The notes beneath the pieces were generated by a model. That model ran no database searches and was not told where the DNA came from. It saw nothing but the letters and a program-made list of their open reading frames with translations. The position numbers and the translations under genes were made by a program. A DNA stretch of 64,000 bases from Leptospira sp. B5-022 (GTDB taxonomy: Bacteria > Spirochaetota > Leptospiria > Leptospirales > Leptospiraceae): contig NZ_ANIJ01000018.1 in the NCBI RefSeq assembly GCF_000347035.1, forward strand, positions 186,001 to 250,000. Direction: 5' to 3'. Position 1 is the first letter of the stretch. Every line of letters begins with the position of its first letter. Shown piece after piece: positions 1-8,897 of the stretch.

Positions 1-19
1 TGAAAATTTTTTTTACCAT
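1..19 (-). CDS. 5' edge of an unidentified minus-strand gene (partial)
   Basis: An ATG on the minus strand (bases 19-17) opens MVKKIF before the window ends. It is preceded by a strong AAGGAAGG ribosome binding site about 8 bases upstream (plus-strand 28-35), so a real start is likely. Six codons are too few to name a product. It would be divergent from the pseudouridine synthase at 168, with about 150 bases between them for promoters. Confidence 0.45.
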
Positions 20-167
20 GTTGTATTCCTTCCTTAATTAGGGTAGGGGTTTATTTCGATGAATTTATCCAAAATATACCGATTCTCGCAAAATGGGAAA
101 TCTTTTTTAGACCTCTGTGCGAAAGGGATACGTTTTCCCCGCTTATATATTTCTTAGGAGAACTATT

Positions 168-1106
168 ATGAATCTGGAACTTCATGCCGAAGTTAACGCT
201 GACTCTGAGGGATCCAGACTTGATCGATTTTTAAAGGATTATCTGGGAGACGAGATTTCTAGAGCGTCTATCCAACATTGGATCGATTCCGGTTGGGTCA
301 AAGATGGAGCCGGAAAAATTCTACTGAAATCATCCTATAAGGTGAGTCCGGGAGAAAACTTCCATATATCAGTTCCTCCTAAACCTCCCTTGAACTTAAC
401 TCCTGTAAAAATGGATATCGAGGTTTTAAAAGAAACTCCTCAGTATCTGATCATTCGAAAACCGCCGGGTATTGCGTCCCACAGTGGTCCAGGAGATAGA
501 TCCGCTACCTTGGTGAATGGACTTCTCTACAAATTTAAAGAGCTTTCAAGTATCGGTGGGGAATCAAGACCGGGAATTGTGCATCGATTGGACAAACCCA
601 CGGAAGGGATTATGATAGTAGCTAAGAACGATCAAGCACATGCAAAACTTTCCGAGTTGTTTAGAAGAAGAAACATTACTAAGAAATATCTTGCGTGGGT
701 CCAAGGCACACTTCCGGAAGGAGAAGGCACAATAGACGCACCGATCGGAAGACATCCCGTAGAAAGATTGAAAATGACTGTGACTCCTAAAGGAAGAGCT
801 TCAGTGACTCATTATAGGATTTTAAGAACTGCAGTCTCCAAAAACGGTAGAAAGTTCTCTCTTATCGAAGCTGACCTAGAAACAGGAAGGACTCATCAGA
901 TCAGAGTTCATTTTCAGAGTCTGAGATGTCCTGTGGTTGGGGATCTTCTTTATTCCAGAAACGCTGCACTTTTTGAGAATTACGGGCTTTTGCTATTATC
1001 CTATTGGTTAGAATTTAAGGATCCATTTACGGGAGAAGAAGTTCAGATCGTTCTAACCCCGCCTCCAAGATTCGAAAGTTTCGAAGCAAATTTGGAGAAT
1101 TTCTAA
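168..1106 (+). CDS. RluA-family RNA pseudouridine synthase
   Basis: Isomerises specific uridines in rRNA or tRNA to pseudouridine in the cytoplasm. The 312-residue protein has an N-terminal S4-like RNA-binding region (about residues 15-65) followed by the RluA catalytic domain; the family signature HRLDKPTEG lies at 139-147 with the catalytic Asp at 142, and RTHQIRVH follows later, as in RluC/RluD. A GTG at 117 is in frame, but the ATG at 168 has a TAGGAG site at 155-160 and removes a tail that does not look like the family, so 168 is chosen. Which uridines it modifies (RluA, RluC or RluD type) cannot be told from sequence alone; S4 plus length favours RluC/RluD. Confidence 0.92.
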   Translation: MNLELHAEVNADSEGSRLDRFLKDYLGDEISRASIQHWIDSGWVKDGAGKILLKSSYKVSPGENFHISVPPKPPLNLTPVKMDIEVLKETPQYLIIRKPPGIASHSGPGDRSATLVNGLLYKFKELSSIGGESRPGIVHRLDKPTEGIMIVAKNDQAHAKLSELFRRRNITKKYLAWVQGTLPEGEGTIDAPIGRHPVERLKMTVTPKGRASVTHYRILRTAVSKNGRKFSLIEADLETGRTHQIRVHFQSLRCPVVGDLLYSRNAALFENYGLLLLSYWLEFKDPFTGEEVQIVLTPPPRFESFEANLENF

Positions 1107-1107
1107 A

Positions 1108-1137
1108 CCGAAGACCTTGGTTATAAAAGGTCTTCGG
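1108..1137. terminator. Hairpin between convergent genes
   Basis: A perfect 11-bp stem, CCGAAGACCTT (1108-1118) with AAGGTCTTCGG (1127-1137) and an 8-base loop, directly follows the pseudouridine synthase stop codon and faces the end of the convergent gene at 1152. There is no long T run, so it is called a bidirectional terminator from position and stem strength. Confidence 0.6.
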
Positions 1138-1151
1138 ATCTATAAGATAGA

Positions 1152-1715
1152 TTATTGGAAAGTAACGGAAATTTTTCCGTCAGCAACATAGCCTGCCTTT
1201 CTTAATTCTTGAAGATATGCGACTTCGTTTTTTAGATCAATGGTTATATCCAATTTTCCGGTTCCTTTTTCGGTTGCAGCTTGGAATCTAAACTCGTATT
1301 CTCCCGGATCTAATTTTGCTTTCAATCCACTATAATCGAAGTCTTCATTGAAATATAGAATGACCTCTTTGCGTGCTACGGATAATTCCGGTCTAAAAAC
1401 TCCTGCTTGTTTGGCGTTGGACCAGGAAGAATATTTTCCTTCAGGATTCGAAGTCTGTTTGGCATACATGACTATCCTGAACTTTTTACCATTTGCTTCT
1501 TGGGGACCTACTGGGTCTACCAAACAAAGTAAAGCCCACATTTCTCCCGAGAAATTCCATTTCGAGACTTCTCCAGGGAGGGCAGAGTCTCTTGAAATTT
1601 CTTTATCAAAAAAATAAATGTTACCTTTTTTCTTTCCTTCACAAAGATCCTTTGCCCAAGTTCCGGATGCCGCAAATAGAAGGACTAAAAAGGCCGCTAT
1701 TCGAAAGAGTTTCAT
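1152..1715 (-). CDS. Secreted protein of unknown function
   Basis: The 187-residue product starts with a clear type I signal peptide (KLFRIAAFLVLLFAASGTWA, cleavage expected after residue 21), so it should be exported to the periplasm or beyond. The mature part is about 165 residues, mixed hydrophilic and aromatic, and looks beta-rich; no catalytic motif or known domain was recognised. The ATG at 1715 has a good AGGAGC ribosome site a few bases upstream. It is a single gene converging with the pseudouridine synthase and divergent from the YkvA-like gene. Likely a lineage-specific envelope protein; function unknown. Confidence 0.75.
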   Translation of the reverse strand: MKLFRIAAFLVLLFAASGTWAKDLCEGKKKGNIYFFDKEISRDSALPGEVSKWNFSGEMWALLCLVDPVGPQEANGKKFRIVMYAKQTSNPEGKYSSWSNAKQAGVFRPELSVARKEVILYFNEDFDYSGLKAKLDPGEYEFRFQAATEKGTGKLDITIDLKNEVAYLQELRKAGYVADGKISVTFQ

Positions 1716-1853
1716 TCAAAGCTCCTGATTTAATTTACTAAGTCTAAGGTTGGGACGAAATTTTAGATTAAATATCATCTTTTGTAATGTAAAATTAAGG
1801 ATTTTTTTTCGCTGGATGATCCTAAGTTATTCATCAAATAATTACACTTACTG

Positions 1854-2201
1854 ATGCTTATGGAAGAAGATAGAATAGAAAAGATTAAACAAGGTTTTTG
1901 GCCTAAAGTGAAGAAGGTTGCGGGGAAGGTTCCTTTTCTTGCAGACGCGATCGCTTTATATTATGCGATGTTGGACCCTTCTACACCGCTAAAAGCAAAA
2001 CTTACGATTGCAGGGGCGCTAGCTTATTTTCTTACACCTTTTGATGCCATCCCGGATATATTATTCGGCGCAGGTTACATAGATGACGCAGGTGTCGTCG
2101 CCGCGGTCTTAGCTGCCGCTTCCATGTATGTAAAGGAAGAACATAAGAAGAAGGCTAAAGATTTTTTGGATTCCAATCCTGAGGGTACTCCGGAGAATTG
2201 A
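1854..2201 (+). CDS. YkvA-like DUF1232 membrane protein
   Basis: A 115-residue protein with the DUF1232 core: ADAIALYYAMLDPSTPLKAK followed by a hydrophobic stretch containing YFLTPFDAIPDIL and GYIDDAGV. That P-x-D-x-I-P-D / G-x-x-D-D pattern is the YkvA family hallmark. The family is small, probably membrane-associated through two hydrophobic helices, and has no established biochemical role. Start is either the ATG at 1854 or the one at 1860; neither has a clear ribosome site. It is followed after 12 bases by the inositol-monophosphatase-like gene, so the two are probably co-transcribed. Confidence 0.85.
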   Translation: MLMEEDRIEKIKQGFWPKVKKVAGKVPFLADAIALYYAMLDPSTPLKAKLTIAGALAYFLTPFDAIPDILFGAGYIDDAGVVAAVLAAASMYVKEEHKKKAKDFLDSNPEGTPEN

Positions 2202-2213
2202 AAAACTTCTCAA

Positions 2214-3029
2214 ATGAGCTACCAAAACGAAATCAAGATTAGATACCAACATTTCCTCAACTTTGTCCCTACTATTTCAGAGTTCCTGAAAAAGACTCAT
2301 GAAAGAGAAGATCTGCAAATCTCCTTTAAGGGAAGTATAGAATCGGACCTAGTCACGATCGCAGACAAAGGTTCCGAAGAGTTGATCGTCTCGGAGATAA
2401 GGAAGGCCTTTCCGAACGATCATATCTTAGGCGAAGAAGGAAGTAATTACGAAGGCTCTTCGCAGTTCAAATGGATTATAGATCCTTTGGACGGGACCGT
2501 GAATTATTCTCACCGTATTCCTCTCTATTGCTGTTGTATCGGGTTAGAAGATATAGAGAAAAAATCAGCAGTGATGGGAATCGTTCCTATGCCCGCATTA
2601 GGATATATCTATCATGCAATGCTGGGAGAGGGCGCATTCAAAGATAAAACACCCATCAAAGTTACTCAAACCAAAGAGATCAAAAAAGCGCTTCTTTGCA
2701 CAGGCTTTCCTTATGATAGAGAAGAGAGGATAGAACAGCTTATGTTCAATCTGAAAAAATTCATCTTAAGATCTCGGGGTGTAAGAAGGACGGGATCCGC
2801 AGGTTTAGATATCTGTTGGGTAGCAGAAGGCAAGTTTGACGCATTCTGGGAAGAAGATCTAAAACCATGGGATATGACTGCTGCGGCCGCTATTCTCCAG
2901 GAAGCAGGCGGAAAGTTGAGTACGTACGCAAATAACACATTTCATCCGTACGTGACCAGTTTAATTGCGTCTAACGGAGTATTGCATGAGAAAATGGTAG
3001 AGATCTTGCAGGAGTATTTAGATATATGA
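2214..3029 (+). CDS. Inositol-monophosphatase family phosphatase
   Basis: A Mg-dependent sugar phosphatase of the IMPase/SuhB/CysQ superfamily, 271 residues, a normal full length. Metal-binding motifs are present in order: GEEGS (near residue 75), DPLDGTVNYSH (near 92-102) and WDMTAAAAIL near residue 220. These supply the Glu and Asp ligands of the two- or three-metal site. Substrate cannot be read from sequence; inositol-1-phosphate, PAP/PAPS or a histidinol-phosphate are the usual options. It ends in a 4-bp ATGA overlap with the SMR transporter gene, so the two are translationally coupled, which gives no obvious functional clue. Confidence 0.9.
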   Translation: MSYQNEIKIRYQHFLNFVPTISEFLKKTHEREDLQISFKGSIESDLVTIADKGSEELIVSEIRKAFPNDHILGEEGSNYEGSSQFKWIIDPLDGTVNYSHRIPLYCCCIGLEDIEKKSAVMGIVPMPALGYIYHAMLGEGAFKDKTPIKVTQTKEIKKALLCTGFPYDREERIEQLMFNLKKFILRSRGVRRTGSAGLDICWVAEGKFDAFWEEDLKPWDMTAAAAILQEAGGKLSTYANNTFHPYVTSLIASNGVLHEKMVEILQEYLDI

Positions 3030-3346
3030 GTTGGGTTTTATTGGTACTAGCAGGACTTTTCGAGGTCGGATTCACTACTTGTATGAAATTATCCGACGGT
3101 TTTAAGGATTGGAGATACGGTCTCGGATTTTTTGTGTTTGCCGTTTTAAGTTTTTACTTTTTGAATAAGGCTACTCAAAATATTTCTCTCGGGACAGCTT
3201 ATGCCGTCTGGACAGGGATAGGCGCTGCCGGAACCGCGATTATCGGAATTCTTTCTTTTGGAGATTCTATCAATACATGGCGGGTCTTCTTCCTTTCCAC
3301 TTTGATTTTGTCCGTAATCGGATTAAAGTTTTTAGGTGGGGAATAA
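3026..3346 (+). CDS. sugE: SMR-family exporter, SugE/Gdx subtype
   Basis: A 106-residue, four-helix small multidrug resistance protein of the inner membrane that works as a dual-topology dimer exchanging cation for protons. The essential membrane Glu is at residue 13 (LAGLFEV). The stretch GTAYAVWTGIGAAG is the signature of the SugE/Gdx subfamily, whose studied members export guanidinium, rather than EmrE-type polyaromatic exporters; the guanidinium assignment here is inference. No guanidine riboswitch is visible upstream, because the gene overlaps the phosphatase gene by 4 bp. It converges with the glycosyltransferase at 3349 with only two bases between stops. Confidence 0.9.
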   Translation: MSWVLLVLAGLFEVGFTTCMKLSDGFKDWRYGLGFFVFAVLSFYFLNKATQNISLGTAYAVWTGIGAAGTAIIGILSFGDSINTWRVFFLSTLILSVIGLKFLGGE

Positions 3347-3348
3347 AC

Positions 3349-4644
3349 TTATTCAGAGTATCTTCTTCTGATACATCTCTCTACAATATGGGCGATCTTT
3401 TTTTCGACTATATCAGGATTGAAGTTCGCCTGAACGTATCTTTTTCCATTTAGTCCCATTTCTTCTCTTTCTCCGCCATGGTTTACGAGATAATCCGCTA
3501 CCGCACAAAAGCTATCTAGATCCGAATAATATAAACCGCCGTTACTTCTTAAACAATGTCCTCTCAGAACATCCGATCTTCCGTTAACTAAAACCGCTTT
3601 TTTGCGGATCCAAGCCTCCATGATAATAATCGAAAAACTTTCCATTGGGGATGGATTGACTAGTATATCGGAAGACCGAATGAGTTCGTCCTTCGCTTCT
3701 TCACTTACGAAACCTAAAGGAGATACATGAGAAAACTTTGATATTCTTTGGAGAAGTTTGGAATCCCCCCTTCCTGCCAGAAGCAGTTTGTCGTTCCTGC
3801 CGCTTCTTTGCTGCCATTCGGAGAAGTATTGGGCCATCTCCAGCACACCTTTTCCTTCGTCTATCCTTCCCACGTATAAAAACTGAAAGGAGTCCTGGGG
3901 ATTTTTTTTCTCGGAATTTTTCTTCTCCGATTCTTCGGGAATCGCCAAATGCATTCCGATCACATTCCCAAGACTTGGTTCGTATCCGTACAATTTACGA
4001 AAGAGAGCTTTCTCTTCAGGAGTATTAAAACAATATGCTGAGTCGTCTTTGAAAAGATTAGAATATACGGATAATTTTGCCGGAGGTTCATCATGCAATG
4101 TCGGAATTACAACGGACTTTTTTGCGACTAAGGGAAGCCCGTAAACCATAGGATAATACAGATAAGATACGAACACGAATACGTCGTAATCTCTTTCGTT
4201 GGTCTCAATGTATTGGATCAGGTCGGGACAGTATGGACCTTGCATGTCTACCCAGATCCTTTCTTTTTCTTCTTGAGATCCGACACTTTTTCCTGATTCG
4301 ACATTTCGAAAGAGTTTGTTCGAAAACTTATTAAACTTAGAAATATTTCTTTCTTTATCGACGGAAAATCGAAGGACTCGAATTCGATTTCCGGGTTCCG
4401 GTTCCAACCATTCTCTGCTTACTTTCTTTTCTATATCCTTTCCAAGAAGTACGGGCTCCAGATCTTTTACCGGTATTTGGTTTTTCCAAGTGATATAATC
4501 GAGAGAACGGCTCGCAAGAACGGTTACTTCGTAAAATTTGGATAATATTAAAGTATATTGATAGATTAGTTTTTCGGAACCACCTGAAATATGATCCGAA
4601 AAAATAGGAGTTACGACGGCTAATCTTCTACGAGAGTCTAGCAA
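3349..4644 (-). CDS. GT4-type glycosyltransferase
   Basis: A 431-residue GT-B fold enzyme that should transfer a sugar from a nucleotide donor at the cytoplasmic face of the inner membrane. The C-terminal donor-binding half shows the usual order: FLYVGRIDEGKG, LLLAGRGD, and the E-x7-E element MESFSIIIMEAW. The N-terminal half has an acceptor-type Rossmann start with a glycine-rich stretch (SDHISGGSEKL). It is the last gene of a four-gene minus-strand operon and overlaps its upstream neighbour by 17 bp. Context with rmd suggests a GDP-D-rhamnose or GDP-mannose donor, which is inference. Confidence 0.85.
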   Translation of the reverse strand: MLDSRRRLAVVTPIFSDHISGGSEKLIYQYTLILSKFYEVTVLASRSLDYITWKNQIPVKDLEPVLLGKDIEKKVSREWLEPEPGNRIRVLRFSVDKERNISKFNKFSNKLFRNVESGKSVGSQEEKERIWVDMQGPYCPDLIQYIETNERDYDVFVFVSYLYYPMVYGLPLVAKKSVVIPTLHDEPPAKLSVYSNLFKDDSAYCFNTPEEKALFRKLYGYEPSLGNVIGMHLAIPEESEKKNSEKKNPQDSFQFLYVGRIDEGKGVLEMAQYFSEWQQRSGRNDKLLLAGRGDSKLLQRISKFSHVSPLGFVSEEAKDELIRSSDILVNPSPMESFSIIIMEAWIRKKAVLVNGRSDVLRGHCLRSNGGLYYSDLDSFCAVADYLVNHGGEREEMGLNGKRYVQANFNPDIVEKKIAHIVERCIRRRYSE

Positions 4645-5701
4645 GGATAGGCCTCAATACTGTTTCCGTGTTGATCTGGGAGAATGAAGATAAACGTCTT
4701 TGTTGGGTTTCTAAGATCAGATCTTTCCAGTTTCGATCCGTTACCATTTTATGAGCAAGCTCCACGATCACATCCATTCTTTTTTCTTTGAATAAGATCC
4801 CGGCGCCGGAAAGAGTTTCTCCTACTGCGCCGCCGTCGAATGCTAGGATCGGAAGATTATGCACCATCGCTTCCAATAACGGAACACAAAATCCTTCGTG
4901 CTCGCTCATGGATAGGAAAAGATCGCAGTTCAGGTACATGGATTTTAATTCTTCGTCGGATAAAAAATCGGTGATGATCACGTTCTTTCTCAATTTATAA
5001 AAATCAAGCATACGTTCCAATTCTTCTCTATATAGATACAATTCTTTGGAGCTGAATCCTACCATAAAAAGTTGGAACTCAGGACCGTAAGCTTTCAGGT
5101 AGTGAAATGCGAATCGGATCAGATCGTCTTGTTTTTTATTCGGAGCGATTCTTCCTACAAATAAGAAGCGGGGAATATTGGGTCGATTCTTCGGGAAATT
5201 TTCCTTATAAGTTTGTTTTCCTTGAGGAAGTTGGTAAGTAATCGGAAGCACGTCCACATCTTCAAAACCCAGATCTAAAAGTTCCGATTTATTGTATTCC
5301 GAGACAGCGAACACTTTATCGAATTTATCCCGTAAAGATTCTAATTCTTCTCTTCCTTTGCGAAGAAGATAAGTGAGTTTCAGATCGTACTTTTCAAAAA
5401 AATGGCCCGGCGTTACATTATGATATATTAATATTTTTGAATTCTTAGGTTTGAGTACTGTTTCCAAAACGTCCGAATGGATAGAATGGTGGTATACCAG
5501 TATGTCTTTGCTATTCGAAGAATATGCCTTATACTTTTTTACAAAAGTATCCGTTCCGGGGCCGGTATTCTCCGCAAAAATTTCCGAAAAATATCCTATT
5601 CTTTTAAAAACGGATTTTAAGGAGTTCATCTCGTTTGAGATTGCATCCCCTAAATTAAAACCGGCTGCAAATTGATGAACTCCTCTTCTTCTGAAGATCA
5701 T
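4628..5701 (-). CDS. GT4-type glycosyltransferase
   Basis: A 357-residue GT-B glycosyltransferase. The donor half carries RFLFVGRIAPNKKQDDLI and the E-x7-E motif in SEHEGFCVPLLEAM, typical of GT4 mannosyl/rhamnosyl transferases. The N-terminal half has HQFAAGFNLGDAI, which may form the acceptor loop, and ILIYHNVTPGHFFEKYD, a motif also seen (YQNITPPKFF) in the next gene, so the two probably arose by duplication. Start overlaps the upstream stop as ATGA and its end overlaps the downstream gene by 17 bp. Likely one step in building the same glycan. Confidence 0.85.
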   Translation of the reverse strand: MIFRRRGVHQFAAGFNLGDAISNEMNSLKSVFKRIGYFSEIFAENTGPGTDTFVKKYKAYSSNSKDILVYHHSIHSDVLETVLKPKNSKILIYHNVTPGHFFEKYDLKLTYLLRKGREELESLRDKFDKVFAVSEYNKSELLDLGFEDVDVLPITYQLPQGKQTYKENFPKNRPNIPRFLFVGRIAPNKKQDDLIRFAFHYLKAYGPEFQLFMVGFSSKELYLYREELERMLDFYKLRKNVIITDFLSDEELKSMYLNCDLFLSMSEHEGFCVPLLEAMVHNLPILAFDGGAVGETLSGAGILFKEKRMDVIVELAHKMVTDRNWKDLILETQQRRLSSFSQINTETVLRPILARLS

Positions 5702-6798
5702 GAGGCAGCCGCTTCTTTAAAAGTGAATATCTGTTTCAAAACTCTTCCGTAAGGCATGGAATCGTAATCCATACAAACTTCTCTCCTTTTAGAAGAAGCA
5801 TGAGGACCATCCACTGGATGAGTGGAAGATTGGGATTCTAATATGAAATGGATCCACTCAGCTAATTTTTCCAAACTTTTCAGATCTTTTTTTCTGAAAA
5901 GATATCCTGCATCTTTTAAAGTTTCGGGAACAGCAGTGCAAGCGTATGCAAATACGGGAATATCATAACTCAATGCCTCTACGAGAGGGATGCCAAAACC
6001 TTCGTGTTCACTCATGCTGATATAGGCGTCCATCTCTTCCCAAAACCTGGGTAGCTCGGAGTCTTGGACCCCCATTCTAAATTGAATGTTTCCACCGATG
6101 CCAAGTTCTCTGGCCATCTGCTTTAAATGCGTAAAATAATTTTCAAATATACTAGGAACATTTCCGATCAGTAGGATCCTGTATTTAGGTTCTATTTTTT
6201 TTAGAAAATAAGAGAGAAACAGAATGTCTTCTATCTTTTTACTCGGGACTAATCTTCCCACATAGCCAAGAGTATGACCGTTCTTGCGATTTCGTTTTTC
6301 ACCCTTCCATCCATACTTTCTGACGATCGGTATAACGCTGGAATTTACTATATTCAGATCTTCCAAATTGGACGCGCTGTATCTGGAACTGGGAAGGAAA
6401 CGTTCGGTAAATCTTTTAAGTTTATGTAATTCTAATATGGATTTCTTATAATCCAATTCGAAACTTCTGAATATATCCGTCGAAACAAAAGGTTTAAAGA
6501 ATTTAGGAGGAGTGATATTCTGATAACGGACGAATTTCCTGCCTGGAAAGGATAGAAAAAAATCGATTGGATAACCGGAACCACCGTATTCCAGAATGTG
6601 CATGGAATTAGAGGATAGATCACTCTCGTTATGGAGTTCTTCCGTTTGTAAGGTTCGGATCGAACCGTCGCTAAGATCATTTTGGCAGACGATTTCCGTT
6701 TTGATCCCAGAAGAATTTAAAACTTCTCTTAAACCTTTTATATCGTTCCCGATCCCGTCCTTATCTCTGAATTCGGAAATATGGAGATAAGCGTTCAT
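5698..6798 (-). CDS. GT4-type glycosyltransferase
   Basis: A 366-residue GT-B glycosyltransferase closely resembling its downstream neighbour. Donor-site features are LGYVGRLVPSKKIEDIL and the E-x7-E motif SEHEGFGIPLVEAL. The N-terminal half contains YQNITPPKFFKPF and a segment before it rich in hydrophobic residues. The pattern of N-HNxTP-type motif plus EHEGFxxPLxEA resembles glycosyltransferases found in O-antigen and A-band-like rhamnan loci, but linkage and donor are not readable. Overlaps both neighbours by 4 bp (ATGA), so the four genes are one translational unit. Confidence 0.85.
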   Translation of the reverse strand: MNAYLHISEFRDKDGIGNDIKGLREVLNSSGIKTEIVCQNDLSDGSIRTLQTEELHNESDLSSNSMHILEYGGSGYPIDFFLSFPGRKFVRYQNITPPKFFKPFVSTDIFRSFELDYKKSILELHKLKRFTERFLPSSRYSASNLEDLNIVNSSVIPIVRKYGWKGEKRNRKNGHTLGYVGRLVPSKKIEDILFLSYFLKKIEPKYRILLIGNVPSIFENYFTHLKQMARELGIGGNIQFRMGVQDSELPRFWEEMDAYISMSEHEGFGIPLVEALSYDIPVFAYACTAVPETLKDAGYLFRKKDLKSLEKLAEWIHFILESQSSTHPVDGPHASSKRREVCMDYDSMPYGRVLKQIFTFKEAAAS

Positions 6799-7799
6799 TT
6801 TCTGAAACTAAACACAGAGAAACCGTCTCCGGCCTTGGTATCCACTATATTCTTAAAACCTAATTTTTGTAAGAACTCTCTAAAAGCGGACTCGCTGATC
6901 TGAGTCAAAAGGATAGGCTGAAAAGGAGAGACCATTCTATTTGAATAATTGGAATATCTAAAGATGAACTCCGTTCCGCTCGAAGTTTTAGATGCTAAAG
7001 ATTTAAAAAGTTTTTCCAATACCCAATTCGGCAAAAGACATAGATTCGAATTGGAAATAATTTTAGAAGGAAGCGGAGACTCGGGAAGAACTTCCTCGAA
7101 AGAAAGAAGGGAAATTGAATTGGTAATATGTTCTTTGATATAAGAATATTGGGACTTATTCCAAGTGACCGCTTTGAACTCGATCTGCGCTTTTAAAAGT
7201 TGTTTGAGGAATTTTCCCCATTCAGGATTGATTGTAAGTACCAAATCTCCAGGGTTCAGTCTGGAAAGAATCAGAGTTTCACTCTCTTCTAATGTTTCTT
7301 CTTCGTATAAAAACTCATTTGACCATACGAATTCAGGGCTGATCTCTTTTTTGAGAGCATAATTTAATTCTACAAACTCATTGTAAAACTTTTCGAATTT
7401 GCGTTTTAACTTTTCATGATCTCCCCTTAAGAGGATCAATTCATTCAAAACACTGTAGAATGCGCGAGTTCTATTCTCGGAAAGTTTTTTATCCAGGAAA
7501 GCGTAGAGCTCGATCAGTTTTATAAATAGCCAGCGGATCGGTCCGCGAATGTATTTGAATTTTGGATTCGTAAACTTAGGAGGGGAGATCCCTTTTTCGA
7601 ATAAGTGGGCAGTTTCCGCAGCGTCGAACTCCCTGTATCCTTCAGGGGATTGAGGAGAAAACTTCCAACGAGAAAGACGTTCCAATTCTTCCTTGGAAAC
7701 CGGTCTCCTGGCAAGCCGAGATTCTATCTCTTCCATGAGCTCGCGGACATTGACCGAGCTGTCCTTGATTTCTATAATATCTGAGGATCTTTCTTCCAT
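6795..7799 (-). CDS. Methyltransferase-like protein of a glycan operon
   Basis: First gene of the glycosyltransferase operon; 334 residues. The N-terminal third is charged and helical (residues about 1-150, including RLARRPVSKEELERL). The C-terminal half has alternating strands and helices reminiscent of a Rossmann-type SAM methyltransferase (LILSRLNPGDLVLTIN, then SKIISNSNLCLLPNWVLEKL, ending in GFKNIVDTKAGDGFSVFSF). The usual glycine-rich SAM-binding motif I (E/DxGxGxG) is not visible, so the catalytic domain may be degenerate or divergent. No strong ribosome site precedes the ATG at 7799. Function is inferred only from fold-like pattern and neighbours. Confidence 0.6.
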   Translation of the reverse strand: MEERSSDIIEIKDSSVNVRELMEEIESRLARRPVSKEELERLSRWKFSPQSPEGYREFDAAETAHLFEKGISPPKFTNPKFKYIRGPIRWLFIKLIELYAFLDKKLSENRTRAFYSVLNELILLRGDHEKLKRKFEKFYNEFVELNYALKKEISPEFVWSNEFLYEEETLEESETLILSRLNPGDLVLTINPEWGKFLKQLLKAQIEFKAVTWNKSQYSYIKEHITNSISLLSFEEVLPESPLPSKIISNSNLCLLPNWVLEKLFKSLASKTSSGTEFIFRYSNYSNRMVSPFQPILLTQISESAFREFLQKLGFKNIVDTKAGDGFSVFSFRK

Positions 7800-7952
7800 G
7801 GGCGCCCGGACTTTTATTCGATTGTTTTTTTCTTATTCGACAAAACAATCGTATTTTTACTTCGATTTGTCGTAGTCCGTCCCAAAACGCCGGTTATCTA
7901 CAAATACTTAGTTTCGGGCTTCAAGAGCTTGGAAGGCTCTTAAATATCAAAC

Positions 7953-8897
7953 ATGAAATACTTGGTCACAGGAGCGGAAGGTTTTGTAGGATCTTATCTG
8001 ATTCGAGAACTTATACAAAAATCCGGGTCCGAACTTCTGGGCCTGGGAATGAATCCTAAAAACACAGAGTTTTCCTTTCCCTATAAAGTTTGCGATATTC
8101 GGGATATCCAATCACTCCAACAAGTATTCGAATCGTATTCGCCCGATGTATTGTTCCATTTAGCCGGACAAACATTCGTTCCAAGATCCATCGAAAATCC
8201 CGAGGAAACATTGCTCATCAACGTGGCCGGCTCATTGAATATTTTAGAGTGTTTTAAACGTTCCGGCAAAAAAGTAAAACTAGTATATGTATCTTCTTCC
8301 GAAGTATACGGGAATTTAAAGGAAGAGCAACTTCCCGTTTCGGAAAACCTTCTTCCAAGTCCTGTGAATCCGTATGCTTCTTCCAAACTTGCCGCAGAAA
8401 CGTATTGCCTTCAATATTCCCGTTCTTATCCAAATATAGAAACCGTGATTGCAAGACCTTTCAATCATATCGGTATCGGGCAAAATCCGAATTTTGTAGT
8501 ACCGAATTTTTGTAAGCAGGTGCTGGATAATATTTCTAAAAACGTTTCTTCCGAAATTTTAGTGGGAGATCTGACTCCGACTCGTGACTTCTTACATGTA
8601 ACGGACGTGGTCAAAGCTTATATTCTTTTAGCAAACAAAGGGTTGAGCGGAGAAGTTTATAATATATGTTCCGGTACCGAGACTTCCATTTCTCAGGTCT
8701 TGGAATGGATTTTGGAGTTTGCGGAATCGAAACTAGTTTCCAAACAAGATCCAGCAAGATTGAGGCCTGCCGAAATGAAAAGGTCTTTGGGTAATAATTC
8801 CAAACTGAAGTCTTTAGGATGGTCTCCCGAAATTTCGGTAAAAGACGCTGTCCGCGAAATTTTCGAACATATTCGAAAAACAGAATATTCTTCTTAG
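7953..8897 (+). CDS. rmd: GDP-6-deoxy-D-lyxo-4-hexulose reductase (Rmd)
   Basis: Reduces GDP-4-keto-6-deoxy-D-mannose to GDP-D-rhamnose. The 314-residue SDR protein has the nucleotide motif GAEGFVGSYL at the N-terminus, the catalytic SSSEVYG and PYASSKLAAE (Tyr-xxx-Lys), and a set of blocks I recall from Pseudomonas Rmd: HLAGQTFVPRS, ARPFNHIG and QDPARLRPAE. Those blocks separate it from Gmd and from GDP-fucose synthase. It stands divergent from the glycosyltransferase operon, 153 bases apart, so shared control is plausible. No gmd is in the window, so the substrate must be made elsewhere. It ends overlapping the stop of the convergent ElyC/SanA-like gene. Confidence 0.85.
   Translation: MKYLVTGAEGFVGSYLIRELIQKSGSELLGLGMNPKNTEFSFPYKVCDIRDIQSLQQVFESYSPDVLFHLAGQTFVPRSIENPEETLLINVAGSLNILECFKRSGKKVKLVYVSSSEVYGNLKEEQLPVSENLLPSPVNPYASSKLAAETYCLQYSRSYPNIETVIARPFNHIGIGQNPNFVVPNFCKQVLDNISKNVSSEILVGDLTPTRDFLHVTDVVKAYILLANKGLSGEVYNICSGTETSISQVLEWILEFAESKLVSKQDPARLRPAEMKRSLGNNSKLKSLGWSPEISVKDAVREIFEHIRKTEYSS

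Noticed and set aside
117..167. GTG extension of the pseudouridine synthase
   Set aside because: The ATG at 168 has a good ribosome site (155-160) and the extra 17 residues are not family-like.
3349..7799. Glycosyltransferase operon as horizontally acquired island
   Set aside because: No IS elements, tRNA or obvious composition change were seen at its ends; codon style looks like neighbours by eye.
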